Source: Desulfobaccales bacterium (GTDB taxonomy: Bacteria; Desulfobacterota; Desulfobaccia; Desulfobaccales; 0-14-0-80-60-11). Taken from it: a stretch of 64,000 nt of DNA. Location: contig JBBFLF010000010.1 in NCBI GenBank assembly GCA_037481655.1, positions 55,462-119,461 of the forward strand, given 5' to 3'. The position numbers and the translations under genes were made by a program. Positions 9,901-18,358 of the stretch are shown in pieces. The notes below the pieces were generated by a model. That model did no database searches. It worked only from the letters and a program-made list of their open reading frames with translations, and had not been told where the DNA came from. Each line of letters starts with the position of its first letter. The stretch's first letter is position 1.

Positions 9901-10023
9901 CCGGGTTTTGGCCGGATGGAGAAAGCCGGCCCACCCCTGGCGGGGCAGGAGGACCTCCGCCAGCGGCACGCTGGCGAGACCGCCTGCCAGTCCCTTGAGG
10001 AACGCTCTGCGGCTGAAGCCCAT
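6970..10023 (-). CDS. fdnG: Selenocysteine-containing formate dehydrogenase catalytic (alpha) subunit, FDH-N/O type
   Basis: Periplasmic Mo/W-bisPGD enzyme oxidising formate to CO2, 1017 residues if the in-frame TGA at 9457-9459 is read as selenocysteine (residue 189). Sequence around it (TQARL-Sec-HSSTVASLGPTFGRGAM) matches E. coli FdnG (RV-Sec-HGPTVASLAPTFGRGAM), and the frame stays open on both sides, so this is recoding and not a broken gene. The Tat signal is SRRAFLKG at 4-11. Four cluster-binding cysteines are at 50, 53, 57 and 85. FdnG is about the same length. A hairpin suited to a bacterial SECIS follows the TGA. First gene of a three-gene operon; FdhD, needed for sulfuration, is encoded at 22.7 kb. 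Automated callers would split it into two genes. Confidence 0.95.
9425..9459 (-). promoter_or_regulatory. Sec codon and candidate bacterial SECIS hairpin
   Basis: Downstream of the TGA (9457-9459, minus strand), bases 9444 to 9425 read GTGGCC, a 7-base loop containing GUU, then GGCCCAC with one bulged C. This gives a six-pair stem. The loop begins about 18 bases after the TGA, within the usual range for SelB-recognised elements. The fold was drawn by hand. Confidence 0.6.
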
Positions 10024-10040
10024 CGCCGTCCTCCTTCAGG

Positions 10041-10191
10041 TTATGTGAAATAACTCACTTAATCTTCTCTTACCTCTTCCCTGATTTATGAATCTTACGC
10101 TAAAAGTCTTTGGTGATTTTGTCAAATAATACTTTTCACATGTAAATAATCACTTTATTTTATTAACTTTGGTTATTTGAATTGCACTTTA
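10041..10191. repeat. AT-rich control region with about four imperfect direct repeats
   Basis: Related blocks of the form TGTNAAATAATCACTTT occur at 10041-10061, 10120-10136, 10138-10157 and, more diverged, 10173-10191. The first also contains TGTGA-N6-TCACT, close to a CRP/FNR-family half-site pair. Local base composition is strikingly AT-rich against the surrounding GC-rich DNA. This suggests an array of binding sites for a regulator of the formate dehydrogenase operon. Confidence 0.5.
10097..10125 (-). promoter_or_regulatory. Candidate promoter of the formate dehydrogenase operon
   Basis: On the minus strand a perfect TTGACA (10120-10125) is followed after 17 bases by TAGCGT (10097-10102), a weak -10. 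It would give a leader of about 70 bases to the ATG at 10023. It lies inside an AT-rich island with direct repeats, so activator dependence is plausible. Confidence 0.4.
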
Positions 10192-10268
10192 GCTATTTTC
10201 CTTGTTGCAGTAAAAAGCATGTCCCCACGGGGTGGAAACAAGTTTCCTCACCTGGTTTTACTTCGACT

Positions 10269-10301
10269 TTTAGAAAATCAAGAGGACCGAATCCGCGGTC
10301 C
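10269..10301 (-). terminator. Candidate terminator after the small protein gene
   Basis: On the minus strand GGACCG-N6-CGGTCC forms a six-pair stem followed by a T-rich run (TCTTGATTTT). It is placed between the small gene ending at 10422 and the formate dehydrogenase promoter. A second GGTCC/GGACC pairing just upstream could compete with it. Confidence 0.4.
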
Positions 10302-10421
10302 ATGGCCGGGAACCTGGGGGACCGCAGACAGAAATGTTCAAAGGAATCCCGGTCAGCGGCGTTGCTTCTGAGGGGTGCTGCCGGCAGAAACCCGGAAGTC
10401 AGCGTGGAGGCGGGGGTTGGC

Positions 10422-10589
10422 TCAGCGGTCCGGTGTGCGCTCCGGGGAGGGTGAGGCGGAGGGCGGGGTGGGGTCCATGTCGTCCCGGGTAAACTCCAGG
10501 GGCCGTTCCTGGGTGTTGGTATACACAGCCGCCTGGCCTCCCATCCGCACCACCCCGATTTTCTTCAAGAATTCAAGCACTCTCCTCAT
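10422..10589 (-). CDS. Small conserved-looking hypothetical protein (55 aa)
   Basis: A 55-residue reading frame starts at 10589 (MRRVLEFLKKIGVVRMGGQA) behind an excellent AAGGAGG ribosome site 6 bases upstream. The N-terminal third is a basic amphipathic helix, the middle is polar and the C-terminus is Pro/Ser-rich. There is no signal peptide and no recognised domain. The ribosome site and codon choice argue that it is translated. It is transcribed in the same direction as the DUF6600 gene upstream and the formate dehydrogenase operon downstream. I cannot assign a function. Confidence 0.5.
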   Translation of the reverse strand: MRRVLEFLKKIGVVRMGGQAAVYTNTQERPLEFTRDDMDPTPPSASPSPERTPDR

Positions 10590-10778
10590 GGCCGCCTCCT
10601 TTTGGGTGCCGGGCCGACCAAAAGAGGAAGCGGTCGGCCTCCCTTCCCTTGTCGGCAGGCGAGGGAGAAAAATGAAACCGCCCCCTCGGGGCGGCGGTAG
10701 ATCGTGGACACACAAACGGAGGGAGGGCCGGAGGATCGCTGAATCCCGCCCTCCCTTTGGACCCCCTGACAAGGAATT

Positions 10779-10836
10779 GGGGGTGGGGGCGTGGGGAAGG
10801 GGGGAAGGGTCCACGACCCTTGGCCCCCTCCCCCGC
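10779..10836. repeat. G/C-skewed palindromic element, copy b
   Basis: Located between the stop of the DUF6600 gene and the small gene. GGGGGAAGGGTCCACGACCC pairs into GGCCCCCTCCCCC. It shares the G-run/centre/C-run layout of the other copies. Confidence 0.55.
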
Positions 10837-10842
10837 ATTTCC

Positions 10843-12324
10843 TCAGCGGCCGAAGGGCCGGCCCTGGAAGCCTTCAGGGCGGCCATCACCGGAAGGACGG
10901 CCTTCCCCTCGGGGAGCCCGGCGCTCCGGGGCCGGCGGAGGCGCCGGCCGGGGCTGCTCCATCCGGGGCGGCGGTGCCGCCGGCCGGCTGGGCCGGAAGA
11001 TCTCCTGTTGCCTCAGCTCCCGCTCCTGCTGCCGGAACTGGCGCTGCTGCTCCGGGGTGAAGCTGCGCTCCAGACGCCGGTCCCGCTCCCGCTGCTGGCG
11101 GAGCTGGCGTTCCTCGGGCACCGCCTGAGGGGGCAGGCGCAGCCCCCGGCGCTCCGGCACCTCCGGACGCAGCCGCTGGGGCGGGGTCACCTCCGGAGGC
11201 CGCCCTTCCCGGGGCCGCAGCCGTTCCGGCACCTCAGGCCGCCGTTCCACGGGCGGCCGGGTCACTTCCGGGGGCCGGACTTCCCGGGGGCGCAGGCGCT
11301 CCGGGGCTTCCGGACGCCGCCATTCGGGCCGGGTCACTTCCGGCGCCACCCGGGCCTTGGGCGTCACCCGCTCAAATTTGGGCAACGCCGGCAGTTCCCG
11401 GGGCCGGGGCATGACATCGGGCCGCACCAGGCGCTCCGGCGGCCTGAGCTCCGCCCGGCGGCGCACCTCCCAGCGCCCTTCCCGCACCGAGGCCGGCAGC
11501 ACCTCCCGGATATATGGCCGCCGCTCCCACACCTGCCGCGGCGGCAGCACATTGCGATAATTGATGATGTTCACTTCCCGCACATAGGTGTTGATGCGCA
11601 CCAGCGGCACCCGGCAGACCCGGGAGACATAGTTGAAAGACGGCCCAAAGAAAAAGTAGGCCCCGGGCGCATAAGCCGGATAGTAATACTCCGTGATCCA
11701 GAAGGTCCGGGGGTAGATGGTGGGATACATGGCGAAGGGCACCAGGCAGCCGCAGTTGTAATACGAATATGTGGGGGCATACGGCAGCCCGAAGCCCAGG
11801 AGAAAATTCACCGCCTGGGCGAAGATCCAAAAAGGCGCGGTGATCAGGTCCAGGGCGGAGATCCCCGGGTAGTAGCCGCCGGGGGGATAGTAGGCCGGGG
11901 GCGGCACATACCCCGGCGGCGGGATGGGGGCCCAACCGATGTACTCCTCGCTGCTGCGCCAGGCCACGGTGCTGGGATACCAGGTGCGGCCCGGCACCCA
12001 CACCCAGCCGTATTCCTCCGTGGGCATCCAGTTGCCGTAATGATACACTGCCCAGCCCCAGGGTTCGCTGGTCTCAAAGACCCAGCCCCCTTGAGTGGGC
12101 ACCCAGCGGCCGTCCAGATACGGCCGCCAGTTCTCCGTCACCCGGGTGGGGTACCAGACGGGGCCGTAGGTGCCGTACTCCACCCAATTGCCGTATTGCG
12201 CCAGCTCTTCATAGAAGAGCGCCGCATCCTCATGGCCGGCCCGGGCGGCGGTGGCTCCGCCCAGCACCAGCCCCATGGCCATGAGGAGCGCCAGCCACGT
12301 GAAACATCTCCGTCGGCAGGTCAT
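10843..12324 (-). CDS. DUF6600 (YXWGXW-type) secreted or envelope protein with Arg/Pro-rich tail
   Basis: Exported protein of 493 residues from the ATG at 12324. That start gives a signal peptide (MTCRRRCFTWLALLMAMGLV, cleavage after ARA) and has a G-rich ribosome site. About 30-150 contains repeated aromatic W-x-P motifs such as GNWVEYGTYGPVWYP, GRWVPTQGGWVFETSEPWGW and YGWVWVPGRTWYP, characteristic of DUF6600. A Tyr/Pro-rich middle follows. The C-terminal 200 residues are a low-complexity run of Arg, Pro and Glu (RPPEV and RLRPRE repeats) and a Gln/Arg-rich helix. The family has no known biochemical role; an envelope surface or scaffolding role is a guess. A 308-base gap separates it from the divergent xseA and contains a TATAAT facing this gene (12531-12536) without a good -35. 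Confidence 0.8.
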   Translation of the reverse strand: MTCRRRCFTWLALLMAMGLVLGGATAARAGHEDAALFYEELAQYGNWVEYGTYGPVWYPTRVTENWRPYLDGRWVPTQGGWVFETSEPWGWAVYHYGNWMPTEEYGWVWVPGRTWYPSTVAWRSSEEYIGWAPIPPPGYVPPPAYYPPGGYYPGISALDLITAPFWIFAQAVNFLLGFGLPYAPTYSYYNCGCLVPFAMYPTIYPRTFWITEYYYPAYAPGAYFFFGPSFNYVSRVCRVPLVRINTYVREVNIINYRNVLPPRQVWERRPYIREVLPASVREGRWEVRRRAELRPPERLVRPDVMPRPRELPALPKFERVTPKARVAPEVTRPEWRRPEAPERLRPREVRPPEVTRPPVERRPEVPERLRPREGRPPEVTPPQRLRPEVPERRGLRLPPQAVPEERQLRQQRERDRRLERSFTPEQQRQFRQQERELRQQEIFRPSRPAAPPPRMEQPRPAPPPAPERRAPRGEGRPSGDGRPEGFQGRPFGR

Positions 12325-12631
12325 CGCCTGCACCCCCTGGTTAAATGTGGCCAGGAACCTGCCTGCCGGTCCCCGGCAAGGCTCCCGCCTTCCTGCCCGG
12401 CGGCCTGGAGCAGGCCGCTGCGGGCAGATTCGCACTACCTGAGGCCATGGCATCCGGGTGTGAGGCCTGGGTGGCAAAAGAGCGACACCTCCTCGCACCC
12501 TGCCACGGCTTAGAGCCTCTATTCCTTTAGATTATAGTAAAGCGTCAAATATCAATTTCCATCCATTAAGCCGGCCCCGGAGAAAAAAGTGAGGCCGGGG
12601 TCGGAATGTGGTATATTTTCACAACAGCGAT

Positions 12632-13969
12632 ATGCCCGAGGACTTCCCCCCCGTCTATACCGTGAGCGCTCTCACCCGGGCCATCCGGGACGCCCTGGAG
12701 CCCCGCTTCTCTTTGGTGTGGGTGAGCGGCGAGGTCTCCAACCTGAGGCAGCCGCCCTCGGGCCATTATTACTTCACTCTCAAAGACGAAAACGCCCAGA
12801 TCCGGGCGGTGTTCTTCAAAGGCAGTCACCAGCATCTGCGCTACAAGCCCGAGGAAGGCAAACAGGTGCTCTGCCGGGGCCGCCTCACGGTCTATGAGCA
12901 GCGGGGCGAATACCAGCTGGTCCTGGATTACCTGGAGCCCCTGGGGCTGGGGGCCCTGGCCCAGGCCTTTGAGGCCCTGAAGGCCAAACTGGCGGCGGAG
13001 GGCCTCTTTGATGCCGCCCGGAAAAAACCCTTGCCCTTCCTGCCCCGGCGCCTGGCCCTGGTCACCTCCCCCACCGGCGCGGTGGTGCGGGATTTCCTGA
13101 GGCTGCAGCGCCAGCGCTTCCCCAACGTGGAGGTGCTCATTTACCCGGTGAAGGTGCAGGGGGCCGAGGCGGCCGGGGAGATCGCCCGGGCCCTGGACGA
13201 GCTGCCGGCCGTCCCCGGTGTGGAGGTCGTCATTCTGGCCCGGGGAGGCGGCTCCCTGGAGGACCTGTGGCCCTTCAACGAAGAGGAGGTGGCCCGGGCC
13301 ATCGCCCGCTGCCCGCTGCCGGTGGTCTCGGCGGTGGGCCACGAGGTGGACTTCACCATCAGCGATTTTGTGGCCGATGTCCGGGCCGCCACCCCCAGCC
13401 ACGCGGTGGCGGTGGTCCTGCCGGACAAGGCGGAGCTCAAGGCCAAGCTGGCCCGGCTGGCGGGGTCCCTCTACCGGGCCTGGCGGCGGCATCTCACCGC
13501 CGAGCGCCGGCATCTGGCCCAGATGAGCCGGCGCCTGCCGGACCTCCGGCGCCGCCTCACCGAAGCGCGCCTCCGTGTGGATGAGCGGGGGGAGGCCCTG
13601 ACCCGGCGCCTGCGGCGGCTTTTGGAGTCCCGGCGCCAGGAGCTGCGGCTCGCCAGCTCCCGGCTGGTGCTTTTAAGCCCCGGGAAGCGGCTGGCCGGGG
13701 AGCGCCAGCGCCTGGCCGCTATGGGGCAGGAGCTTCTCAAGGCCTGGCAGCGGCGCCTGACGGAACACAGGCGGCATCTCACGGTGGCCCGGGAGCATCT
13801 GCAGAAGCTGGATCCCCTGGCCATCCTGAACCGGGGCTATGCGGTGGCCACCACCCTGCCGGAGGGGGTGATCATCCGGGACCCGGCCCAGGCCCCACCG
13901 GGCAGCGCCATCCGGGTGCGGGTGGCCAAGGGCCGCCTGGACTGCCGGGTGGAGGAAACGAGCCGTTAA
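12632..13969 (+). CDS. xseA: Exodeoxyribonuclease VII large subunit
   Basis: Catalytic subunit of exonuclease VII, degrading single-stranded DNA together with XseB; 445 residues from ATG 12632. The N-terminal OB-fold begins PPVYTVSALTRAIRDALE (as in other XseA proteins) and continues VWVSGEVSNLRQPPSGHYYF. The catalytic core includes RPLALVTSPTGAVVRDFL-like RLALVTSPTGAVVRDFL, GGGSLEDLWPFNEEEVARAI and VGHEVDFTISDFVADVRAATP. A long Arg-rich coiled coil follows. A GTG at 12608 gives eight more residues, but the ATG matches the family start better. The usual partner xseB is displaced downstream by an inserted AT-rich gene. Confidence 0.95.
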   Translation: MPEDFPPVYTVSALTRAIRDALEPRFSLVWVSGEVSNLRQPPSGHYYFTLKDENAQIRAVFFKGSHQHLRYKPEEGKQVLCRGRLTVYEQRGEYQLVLDYLEPLGLGALAQAFEALKAKLAAEGLFDAARKKPLPFLPRRLALVTSPTGAVVRDFLRLQRQRFPNVEVLIYPVKVQGAEAAGEIARALDELPAVPGVEVVILARGGGSLEDLWPFNEEEVARAIARCPLPVVSAVGHEVDFTISDFVADVRAATPSHAVAVVLPDKAELKAKLARLAGSLYRAWRRHLTAERRHLAQMSRRLPDLRRRLTEARLRVDERGEALTRRLRRLLESRRQELRLASSRLVLLSPGKRLAGERQRLAAMGQELLKAWQRRLTEHRRHLTVAREHLQKLDPLAILNRGYAVATTLPEGVIIRDPAQAPPGSAIRVRVAKGRLDCRVEETSR

Positions 13970-13998
13970 CAGGAATAGGGTGGTAAAGGGGGTCTGAA

Positions 13999-14856
13999 AT
14001 GCCGGAAATGCCCCGATTCGCTGCCTGGGAGTCAGAAACAGAATATTATCTGAGAATCCCTTTTGACCAGAAGGAACGGGCAAAAGCCATTCCTAATTAC
14101 CGCTGGAATCCAGAAGAGAAATGCTGGGTTTATCCCCGGACGGCAAAACATTACGACTCCATTACGGCGGAATTTGGAGAAGAACTGGTCTCCATCCAAA
14201 TTACCAGACCGGCCTTGCCCACTGCAGGGGACCCTGTCGGAGCATTGCGGGAGGAAAATCAAAACCTTAAAGAAAGAATCCATCATTTGGAGAAAGAATT
14301 AGAAGAAAAGAAACACATATTGAAAGTTATTTCAGCGGAGAAACGAAAAAGCAATGATTCAATAATTTCTGAAAATGAAACTCTAAAGCTAGCTTTACAA
14401 GAGCTAAGAAGCAAGCTAGAGGTGGTGCAAGAGAGATATAACGAGGCTTCAGAGAAATTAAAACGAGCTGAAAATGCATTACACAATAAACCACAGGGGA
14501 ATTTATTGGAACTATTAAAAGAAATTGCTAAAAATGCCTCAGGGAGTAATAAATTTTCAAAATTTTTAGAGCAGTTAAAGATAGACAATAATGCCCCAAT
14601 TGAAATTGCCAAATATTTGGAAAACCGCCTCCGAAATTATCTTGCTATAAGTGATAAGAATGTTGGCCTTTACGATTTAATCAGTATGGCCAGAGATGCA
14701 GAGATTCTCCCGGAAGAGGCGGTCAATTTGGCCCACTTGATTCGCAGACAGCGTAATATTCTGGCCCACGAAAAAGTGGATGTCAAAACCCATCAGGCGC
14801 GGATATTGTTAATTCTTCTCTCTGCAGCCTTGTTATGGCATCAATTGCCGGAATAA
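13999..14856 (+). CDS. HARP/DUF5710-like domain, coiled coil and HEPN-like C-terminal domain; accessory protein
   Basis: Protein of 285 residues inserted between xseA and xseB, with a good ribosome site (AAAGGGGG). Three parts are visible. Residues about 15-60 (YYLRIPFDQKERAKAIPNYR, then RWNPEEKCWVYP) resemble the small DUF5710/HARP-like module of DNA-processing and mobile-element proteins. Residues about 80-165 are a Lys/Glu-rich coiled coil. Residues 170-285 are helical and contain RNILAH (252-257), fitting the R-x4-H signature of HEPN ribonuclease-fold proteins, or the RNxxAH turn of DUF4145-like proteins. The 3' two thirds are much more AT-rich than the neighbours, a sign of transfer. Its last base is the first base of the xseB start codon. 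The domain reading is from motifs only; a toxin or defence role is an inference. Confidence 0.65.
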   Translation: MPEMPRFAAWESETEYYLRIPFDQKERAKAIPNYRWNPEEKCWVYPRTAKHYDSITAEFGEELVSIQITRPALPTAGDPVGALREENQNLKERIHHLEKELEEKKHILKVISAEKRKSNDSIISENETLKLALQELRSKLEVVQERYNEASEKLKRAENALHNKPQGNLLELLKEIAKNASGSNKFSKFLEQLKIDNNAPIEIAKYLENRLRNYLAISDKNVGLYDLISMARDAEILPEEAVNLAHLIRRQRNILAHEKVDVKTHQARILLILLSAALLWHQLPE

Positions 14857-15113
14857 TGAATACTGAAATAGAGGAAAAACTTTCGTTCGAAGCGGCCCTG
14901 CAGCGCCTGGAAGAGGTGCTGGAGGCCCTGGAGCATGGCAACCTCAACCTCGAGGAGGCCCTTAAAGCCTTCGAGGAAGGGGTGCAGCTGGTGCGCTTCT
15001 GCCACGGCAAGCTGGACGAGGTGGAGCGCAAGGTGGAGCTCCTCCTCAAGGACGCCGGCGGCAATTTCTTCACCAAACCCTTCCCCGAAGAGGAGGGGGA
15101 GGGCGGCGCCTGA
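14856..15113 (+). CDS. xseB: Exodeoxyribonuclease VII small subunit
   Basis: Small helical subunit of exonuclease VII, 85 residues. The start ATG at 14856 overlaps the preceding stop (TAATG), so translation is coupled to the inserted gene. The sequence LSFEAALQRLEEVLEALEHG, then LNLEEALKAFEEGVQLVRFC, is the conserved XseB helical hairpin. The tail is acidic (EEEGEGG). Translational coupling to a foreign gene is unusual and means exonuclease VII assembly may depend on expression of that gene. Confidence 0.93.
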   Translation: MNTEIEEKLSFEAALQRLEEVLEALEHGNLNLEEALKAFEEGVQLVRFCHGKLDEVERKVELLLKDAGGNFFTKPFPEEEGEGGA

Positions 15114-15257
15114 GGCGCCGGCCCCGAAGGGGCCTGCTGACATATATGGGGGACGTTCAGGCGTGGAATTAACCTCGTTCCTGTCTCCCCTTAAAATCCG
15201 TACGTCAACCTTTTAGCTGGGGATATTAATAACCTTAATTTCCCGATAATATAAGGG

Positions 15258-15320
15258 GTTGGGGGAGTGGGTGTGGGAGAGGGGGCAGGGGCCCCCGGTC
15301 CCTGGCCCCCTCTCCCACAA
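15258..15320. repeat. G/C-skewed palindromic element, copy c
   Basis: GTGGGAGAGGGGGCAGGGG pairs with CCCTGGCCCCCTCTCCCAC around a short centre, giving a near-perfect hairpin of about 19 pairs. It lies between xseB and the GTG start of ispA, 22 bases before the start, so it is inside the operon and not at its end. It is preceded by GGGTTGGGGGAG, also present in copy i at 57.9 kb. Confidence 0.7.
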
Positions 15321-15341
15321 ATTTCCCGCTTAGGAACGCCT

Positions 15342-16232
15342 GTGGACCTGAAAGCCTATCTGGAAGAACGGCGCAACCTGGTGAACCGGGCCCTGGAGGC
15401 CTATCTCCCCCGGGTCAGGGGACCCGCCTTTCGGGTGGTGGAGGCCATGCATTACAGTCTCATGGCCGGCGGCAAGCGCCTTAGGCCCATCCTGTGTCTG
15501 GCCGCCTGCGAGGCCGTGGGGGCCGACCCCACCGAGGCCCTGCCCGTAGCCTGCGCCCTGGAGATGATCCACACTTACTCCCTCATCCATGACGACCTGC
15601 CCGCCATGGACGACGACGACCTGCGCCGGGGCCGGCCCACCTGCCACAAGCAGTTCGATGAGGCCACCGCCATTCTGGCCGGGGACGGCCTGCTCACCGA
15701 AGCCTTCCGGCTCATGGCCGAGGTGGCGCCCCGCTTTGAGGGCCGGGAGGCGGTGCTCCTGGAGATCATCGAACTCATCGGCCGGGCCGCCGGCTACCAG
15801 GGCATGGTGGGCGGCCAGATGCTGGATCTCCTGGCCGAAGGCCGGAAGATCACCCTCAAAGAGCTGGAGACCATCCACCGGCTGAAGACGGGGGCGCTCC
15901 TCACCGCCTCCATCCGGGCCGGAGCCCTGGTGGGGGGCGCCGACCGCCACCAGCTCACCTGCCTCACCGAGTTCGGGGAAAAATTTGGGCTCGTCTTCCA
16001 GATTACCGATGATTTGCTGGACGTGGAGGGCGAGGCGGCGGAGATGGGCAAGACCCCTGGCCAGGACGAAAAGCGCCGCAAGGCCACCTACCCGGCCCTG
16101 CTGGGGCGGGAAGCCGCCCGCCAGTGGGCCACCACCCTCATGGAGCAGGCCATCGAGGGCCTGAAGGATCTGGGCGAGCGGGCCGAGCCTTTGCGGGCCA
16201 TCGGCCGCTATTTGCTCGTGCGCCGCAGTTAA
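15342..16232 (+). CDS. ispA: Farnesyl/geranylgeranyl diphosphate synthase
   Basis: Trans-prenyltransferase condensing IPP with allylic diphosphates to give C15/C20 precursors for hopanoids and quinones; 296 residues. The GTG at 15342 is chosen as start because it has TAGGA ahead and gives the family N-terminus ([20 protein letters not shown]). Further upstream the frame runs through a palindromic element. The first Asp-rich motif is in [20 protein letters not shown] and the second is [27 protein letters not shown] also fits IspA. It precedes dxs by 13 bases. Product chain length cannot be decided from sequence here. Confidence 0.93.
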   Translation: MDLKAYLEERRNLVNRALEAYLPRVRGPAFRVVEAMHYSLMAGGKRLRPILCLAACEAVGADPTEALPVACALEMIHTYSLIHDDLPAMDDDDLRRGRPTCHKQFDEATAILAGDGLLTEAFRLMAEVAPRFEGREAVLLEIIELIGRAAGYQGMVGGQMLDLLAEGRKITLKELETIHRLKTGALLTASIRAGALVGGADRHQLTCLTEFGEKFGLVFQITDDLLDVEGEAAEMGKTPGQDEKRRKATYPALLGREAARQWATTLMEQAIEGLKDLGERAEPLRAIGRYLLVRRS

Positions 16233-16245
16233 GGAGGGAGGAGCG

Positions 16246-18192
16246 TTGGAAGAGCGTCTGAAGTCCCCGGGAGAGAAGAGACGGCGTCTGCTCAGCACCA
16301 TTTCCAGCCCCGCCGATTTAAAGAAGCTGTCCTTTGAGCAGCTGCCCCAGGTGGCCCAGGAAATCCGGGAGACCATCATCAGCACCGTCTCCAAGACCGG
16401 GGGGCACTTGGCCCCCAGCCTGGGGGTGGTGGAGCTCACCCTGGCGTTGCACTACGTCTTTGACGCCCCCCGGGACAAGATCGTCTGGGATGTGGGCCAC
16501 CAGGCCTATGCCCACAAGCTCCTCACCGGCCGCCAGGAGCAGTTCCACACCCTGCGCCAGTACGGGGGCATCAGCGGCTTCCCCAAGCGGGCGGAAAGCA
16601 TCTACGACGCCTTCGACACCGGCCACAGCTCCACCTCCATCTCCGCCGCCCTGGGCATGGCCTCGGCCCGCTGCCTGAAAAAAGAGCGGGGCCGGGTCAT
16701 CGCGGTCATCGGCGACGGCGCCTTGACCGCCGGGCTGGCCCTGGAGGGCCTCAACAACGCCGGCGACCTGCACAAGGACCTCATCGTCATCCTCAACGAC
16801 AACGGCATGTCCATCGCCCCCAACGTGGGGGCCATGTCCTCCTTCTTCAGCCGCAAGCTCACCGGCCGCACCATGGTCTTCCTCAAAAAACGGGTGGAGC
16901 AGCTTCTGGGGGCGCTGCCCGGCATCGGCGACGATCTTCTGGCCCTGGCCAAGAAGAGCGAAGACGCCATGAAGGCCTTCTTCACCCCGGGCATGCTCTT
17001 TGAGGCCCTGAAGTTCACCTACCTCGGGCCGGTGAACGGCCACCGCCTGGACCACCTCATTGAGACCCTGAAAAACGTCAAGAACCTGGACGGCCCGGTC
17101 CTGGTGCATGTGCTCACCAAAAAGGGCAAGGGCTACCCGCCGGCGGAAAACGACCCCACCGGCTTCCACGGGCTGGGCAAGTTCGACCCCGACACCGGGG
17201 TGGCCAAAAAGATTCTGGGGGAGATCCCCTCCTACACCGAGATCTTCGGCGACACCCTGGTGCGCCTGGCGGAGGCCGACCCCCGGCTGGTGGCCATCAC
17301 CGCGGCCATGCCCGACGGCACGGGCCTGGTGGACTTCCGGGCCAGGTTCCCGGAGCGCTTCTTTGACGTGGGCATCTGCGAGCAGCACGCGGTCACCTTC
17401 GCCGCCGGCCTGGCGGTGGAGGGCCTCCGCCCCGTGGTGGCCATCTACTCCACCTTCCTCCAGCGGGCCTACGACCAGGTGCTGCACGACGTCTGCCTCC
17501 AGAACCTGCCGGTGGTCTTCGCCCTGGACCGGGGCGGCATCGTGGGTGAGGACGGCGAGACCCACCAGGGCCTCTTTGACCTCTCCTATCTGAGGCACAT
17601 CCCCAACCTCGTCCTTATGGCCCCCAAGGACGAAGATGAGCTCAGGCACATGCTCTACACCGCGGTGCGCCACCGGGGCCCCATTGCCCTGCGCTACCCC
17701 CGGGGCCGGGGCGTGGGGGTGAGCTTCAGCCCCACCCTGCAGGAAATCCCCCTCGGCAAAGGCGAGGTGCTCCGGGAAGGCGAGGACCTCCTCATCCTGG
17801 CGGTGGGCGCCTCGGTTTACCCCTCCCTGGCTGCAGCCCGGGAGCTGGAAAAACAGGGCTACCAGGCCACGGTGGTGAACGCCCGCTTCATAAAACCCCT
17901 GGATGAGCAGCTCATCTTGAGCTGGGCCGCCCGCACCGGCCGGGTGCTTACGGTGGAGGAGAACGTGGCCCAGGGGGGCTTCGGCAGCGCCGTCCTGGAG
18001 CTGCTGGCCGACCAGGGGCTTCTGGTGCCGGTGAAGCGCATTGCCGTGCCCGACAAGTTCGTGGAGCACGGCGCCCCGGATCTCCTGCGGCAGAAATACG
18101 GCCTGGACGCCCAGGGCATCATTAACGCCGCCCTGCAGTTCCTCAGCCAGCCCGCCCGGCCGCAGAAGGTGGTCTGGGGGAGTTTTAAGTGA
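16246..18192 (+). CDS. dxs: 1-deoxy-D-xylulose-5-phosphate synthase
   Basis: Thiamine diphosphate enzyme making DXP from pyruvate and glyceraldehyde 3-phosphate, first step of the MEP isoprenoid pathway; 648 residues. It starts with TTG at 16246, supported by AAGGAGGGAGGAG immediately upstream. Family landmarks are [36 protein letters not shown], the ThDP motif [18 protein letters not shown], and [20 protein letters not shown]. The C-terminal transketolase domain is complete. Together with ispA and the hopanoid genes at 34-38 kb it supplies the isoprenoid skeleton for hopanoids. Full length, no oddities other than the TTG start. Confidence 0.97.
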   Translation: MEERLKSPGEKRRRLLSTISSPADLKKLSFEQLPQVAQEIRETIISTVSKTGGHLAPSLGVVELTLALHYVFDAPRDKIVWDVGHQAYAHKLLTGRQEQFHTLRQYGGISGFPKRAESIYDAFDTGHSSTSISAALGMASARCLKKERGRVIAVIGDGALTAGLALEGLNNAGDLHKDLIVILNDNGMSIAPNVGAMSSFFSRKLTGRTMVFLKKRVEQLLGALPGIGDDLLALAKKSEDAMKAFFTPGMLFEALKFTYLGPVNGHRLDHLIETLKNVKNLDGPVLVHVLTKKGKGYPPAENDPTGFHGLGKFDPDTGVAKKILGEIPSYTEIFGDTLVRLAEADPRLVAITAAMPDGTGLVDFRARFPERFFDVGICEQHAVTFAAGLAVEGLRPVVAIYSTFLQRAYDQVLHDVCLQNLPVVFALDRGGIVGEDGETHQGLFDLSYLRHIPNLVLMAPKDEDELRHMLYTAVRHRGPIALRYPRGRGVGVSFSPTLQEIPLGKGEVLREGEDLLILAVGASVYPSLAAARELEKQGYQATVVNARFIKPLDEQLILSWAARTGRVLTVEENVAQGGFGSAVLELLADQGLLVPVKRIAVPDKFVEHGAPDLLRQKYGLDAQGIINAALQFLSQPARPQKVVWGSFK

Positions 18193-18198
18193 GAAGCG

Positions 18199-18255
18199 GT
18201 GGGGGATGGGGCTAAGGGTCGGGGACCCTTACCCCCTCCCCCACGCCCCCACCCC
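18199..18255. repeat. G/C-skewed palindromic element, copy d
   Basis: Starts 7 bases after the dxs stop. GGTGGGGGATGGGGCTAAGG pairs with CCTTACCCCCTCCCCCAC-type sequence around GGTCGGGGACCC. It could act as a 3' boundary hairpin for the ispA-dxs transcript. Confidence 0.6.
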
Positions 18256-18358
18256 TAATCCCGGATATCGGTAGCACGGACCTCCAGGCCGTGGTGATAA
18301 ATGTCGGTTTGGAAGTGCTTACCGCACGGAAAATAAAAATTTAAAAGGGAATATTTCA

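Noticed and set aside
6970..10023. Two separate genes (an N-terminal and a C-terminal formate dehydrogenase fragment) or a pseudogene
   Set aside because: The TGA is exactly at the selenocysteine position of FdnG, the frame is unchanged on both sides and a hairpin follows. Recoding explains it better.
9800..10023. Start of the formate dehydrogenase gene further downstream, without signal peptide
   Set aside because: The ATG at 10023 gives a classic twin-arginine signal (SRRAFLKG) and the length matches FdnG.
5017..10053. A very long open frame on the plus strand (over 1600 codons) across the formate dehydrogenase operon
   Set aside because: It is antisense to three well-identified genes. 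High GC at third codon positions removes stops on the opposite strand, and the product is low-complexity Gly/His/Arg sequence without family features.
10024..10421. Molybdenum cofactor riboswitch ahead of the formate dehydrogenase operon
   Set aside because: The leader after the candidate promoter is too short, and no conserved Moco-aptamer blocks were found; the region is AT-rich with direct repeats instead.
16318..18069. Long minus-strand frame over dxs, and similar long antisense frames over xseA, tlyA, shc, recJ and others
   Set aside because: Shadows of GC-rich genes; no ribosome sites, and translations are repetitive and unlike known proteins.
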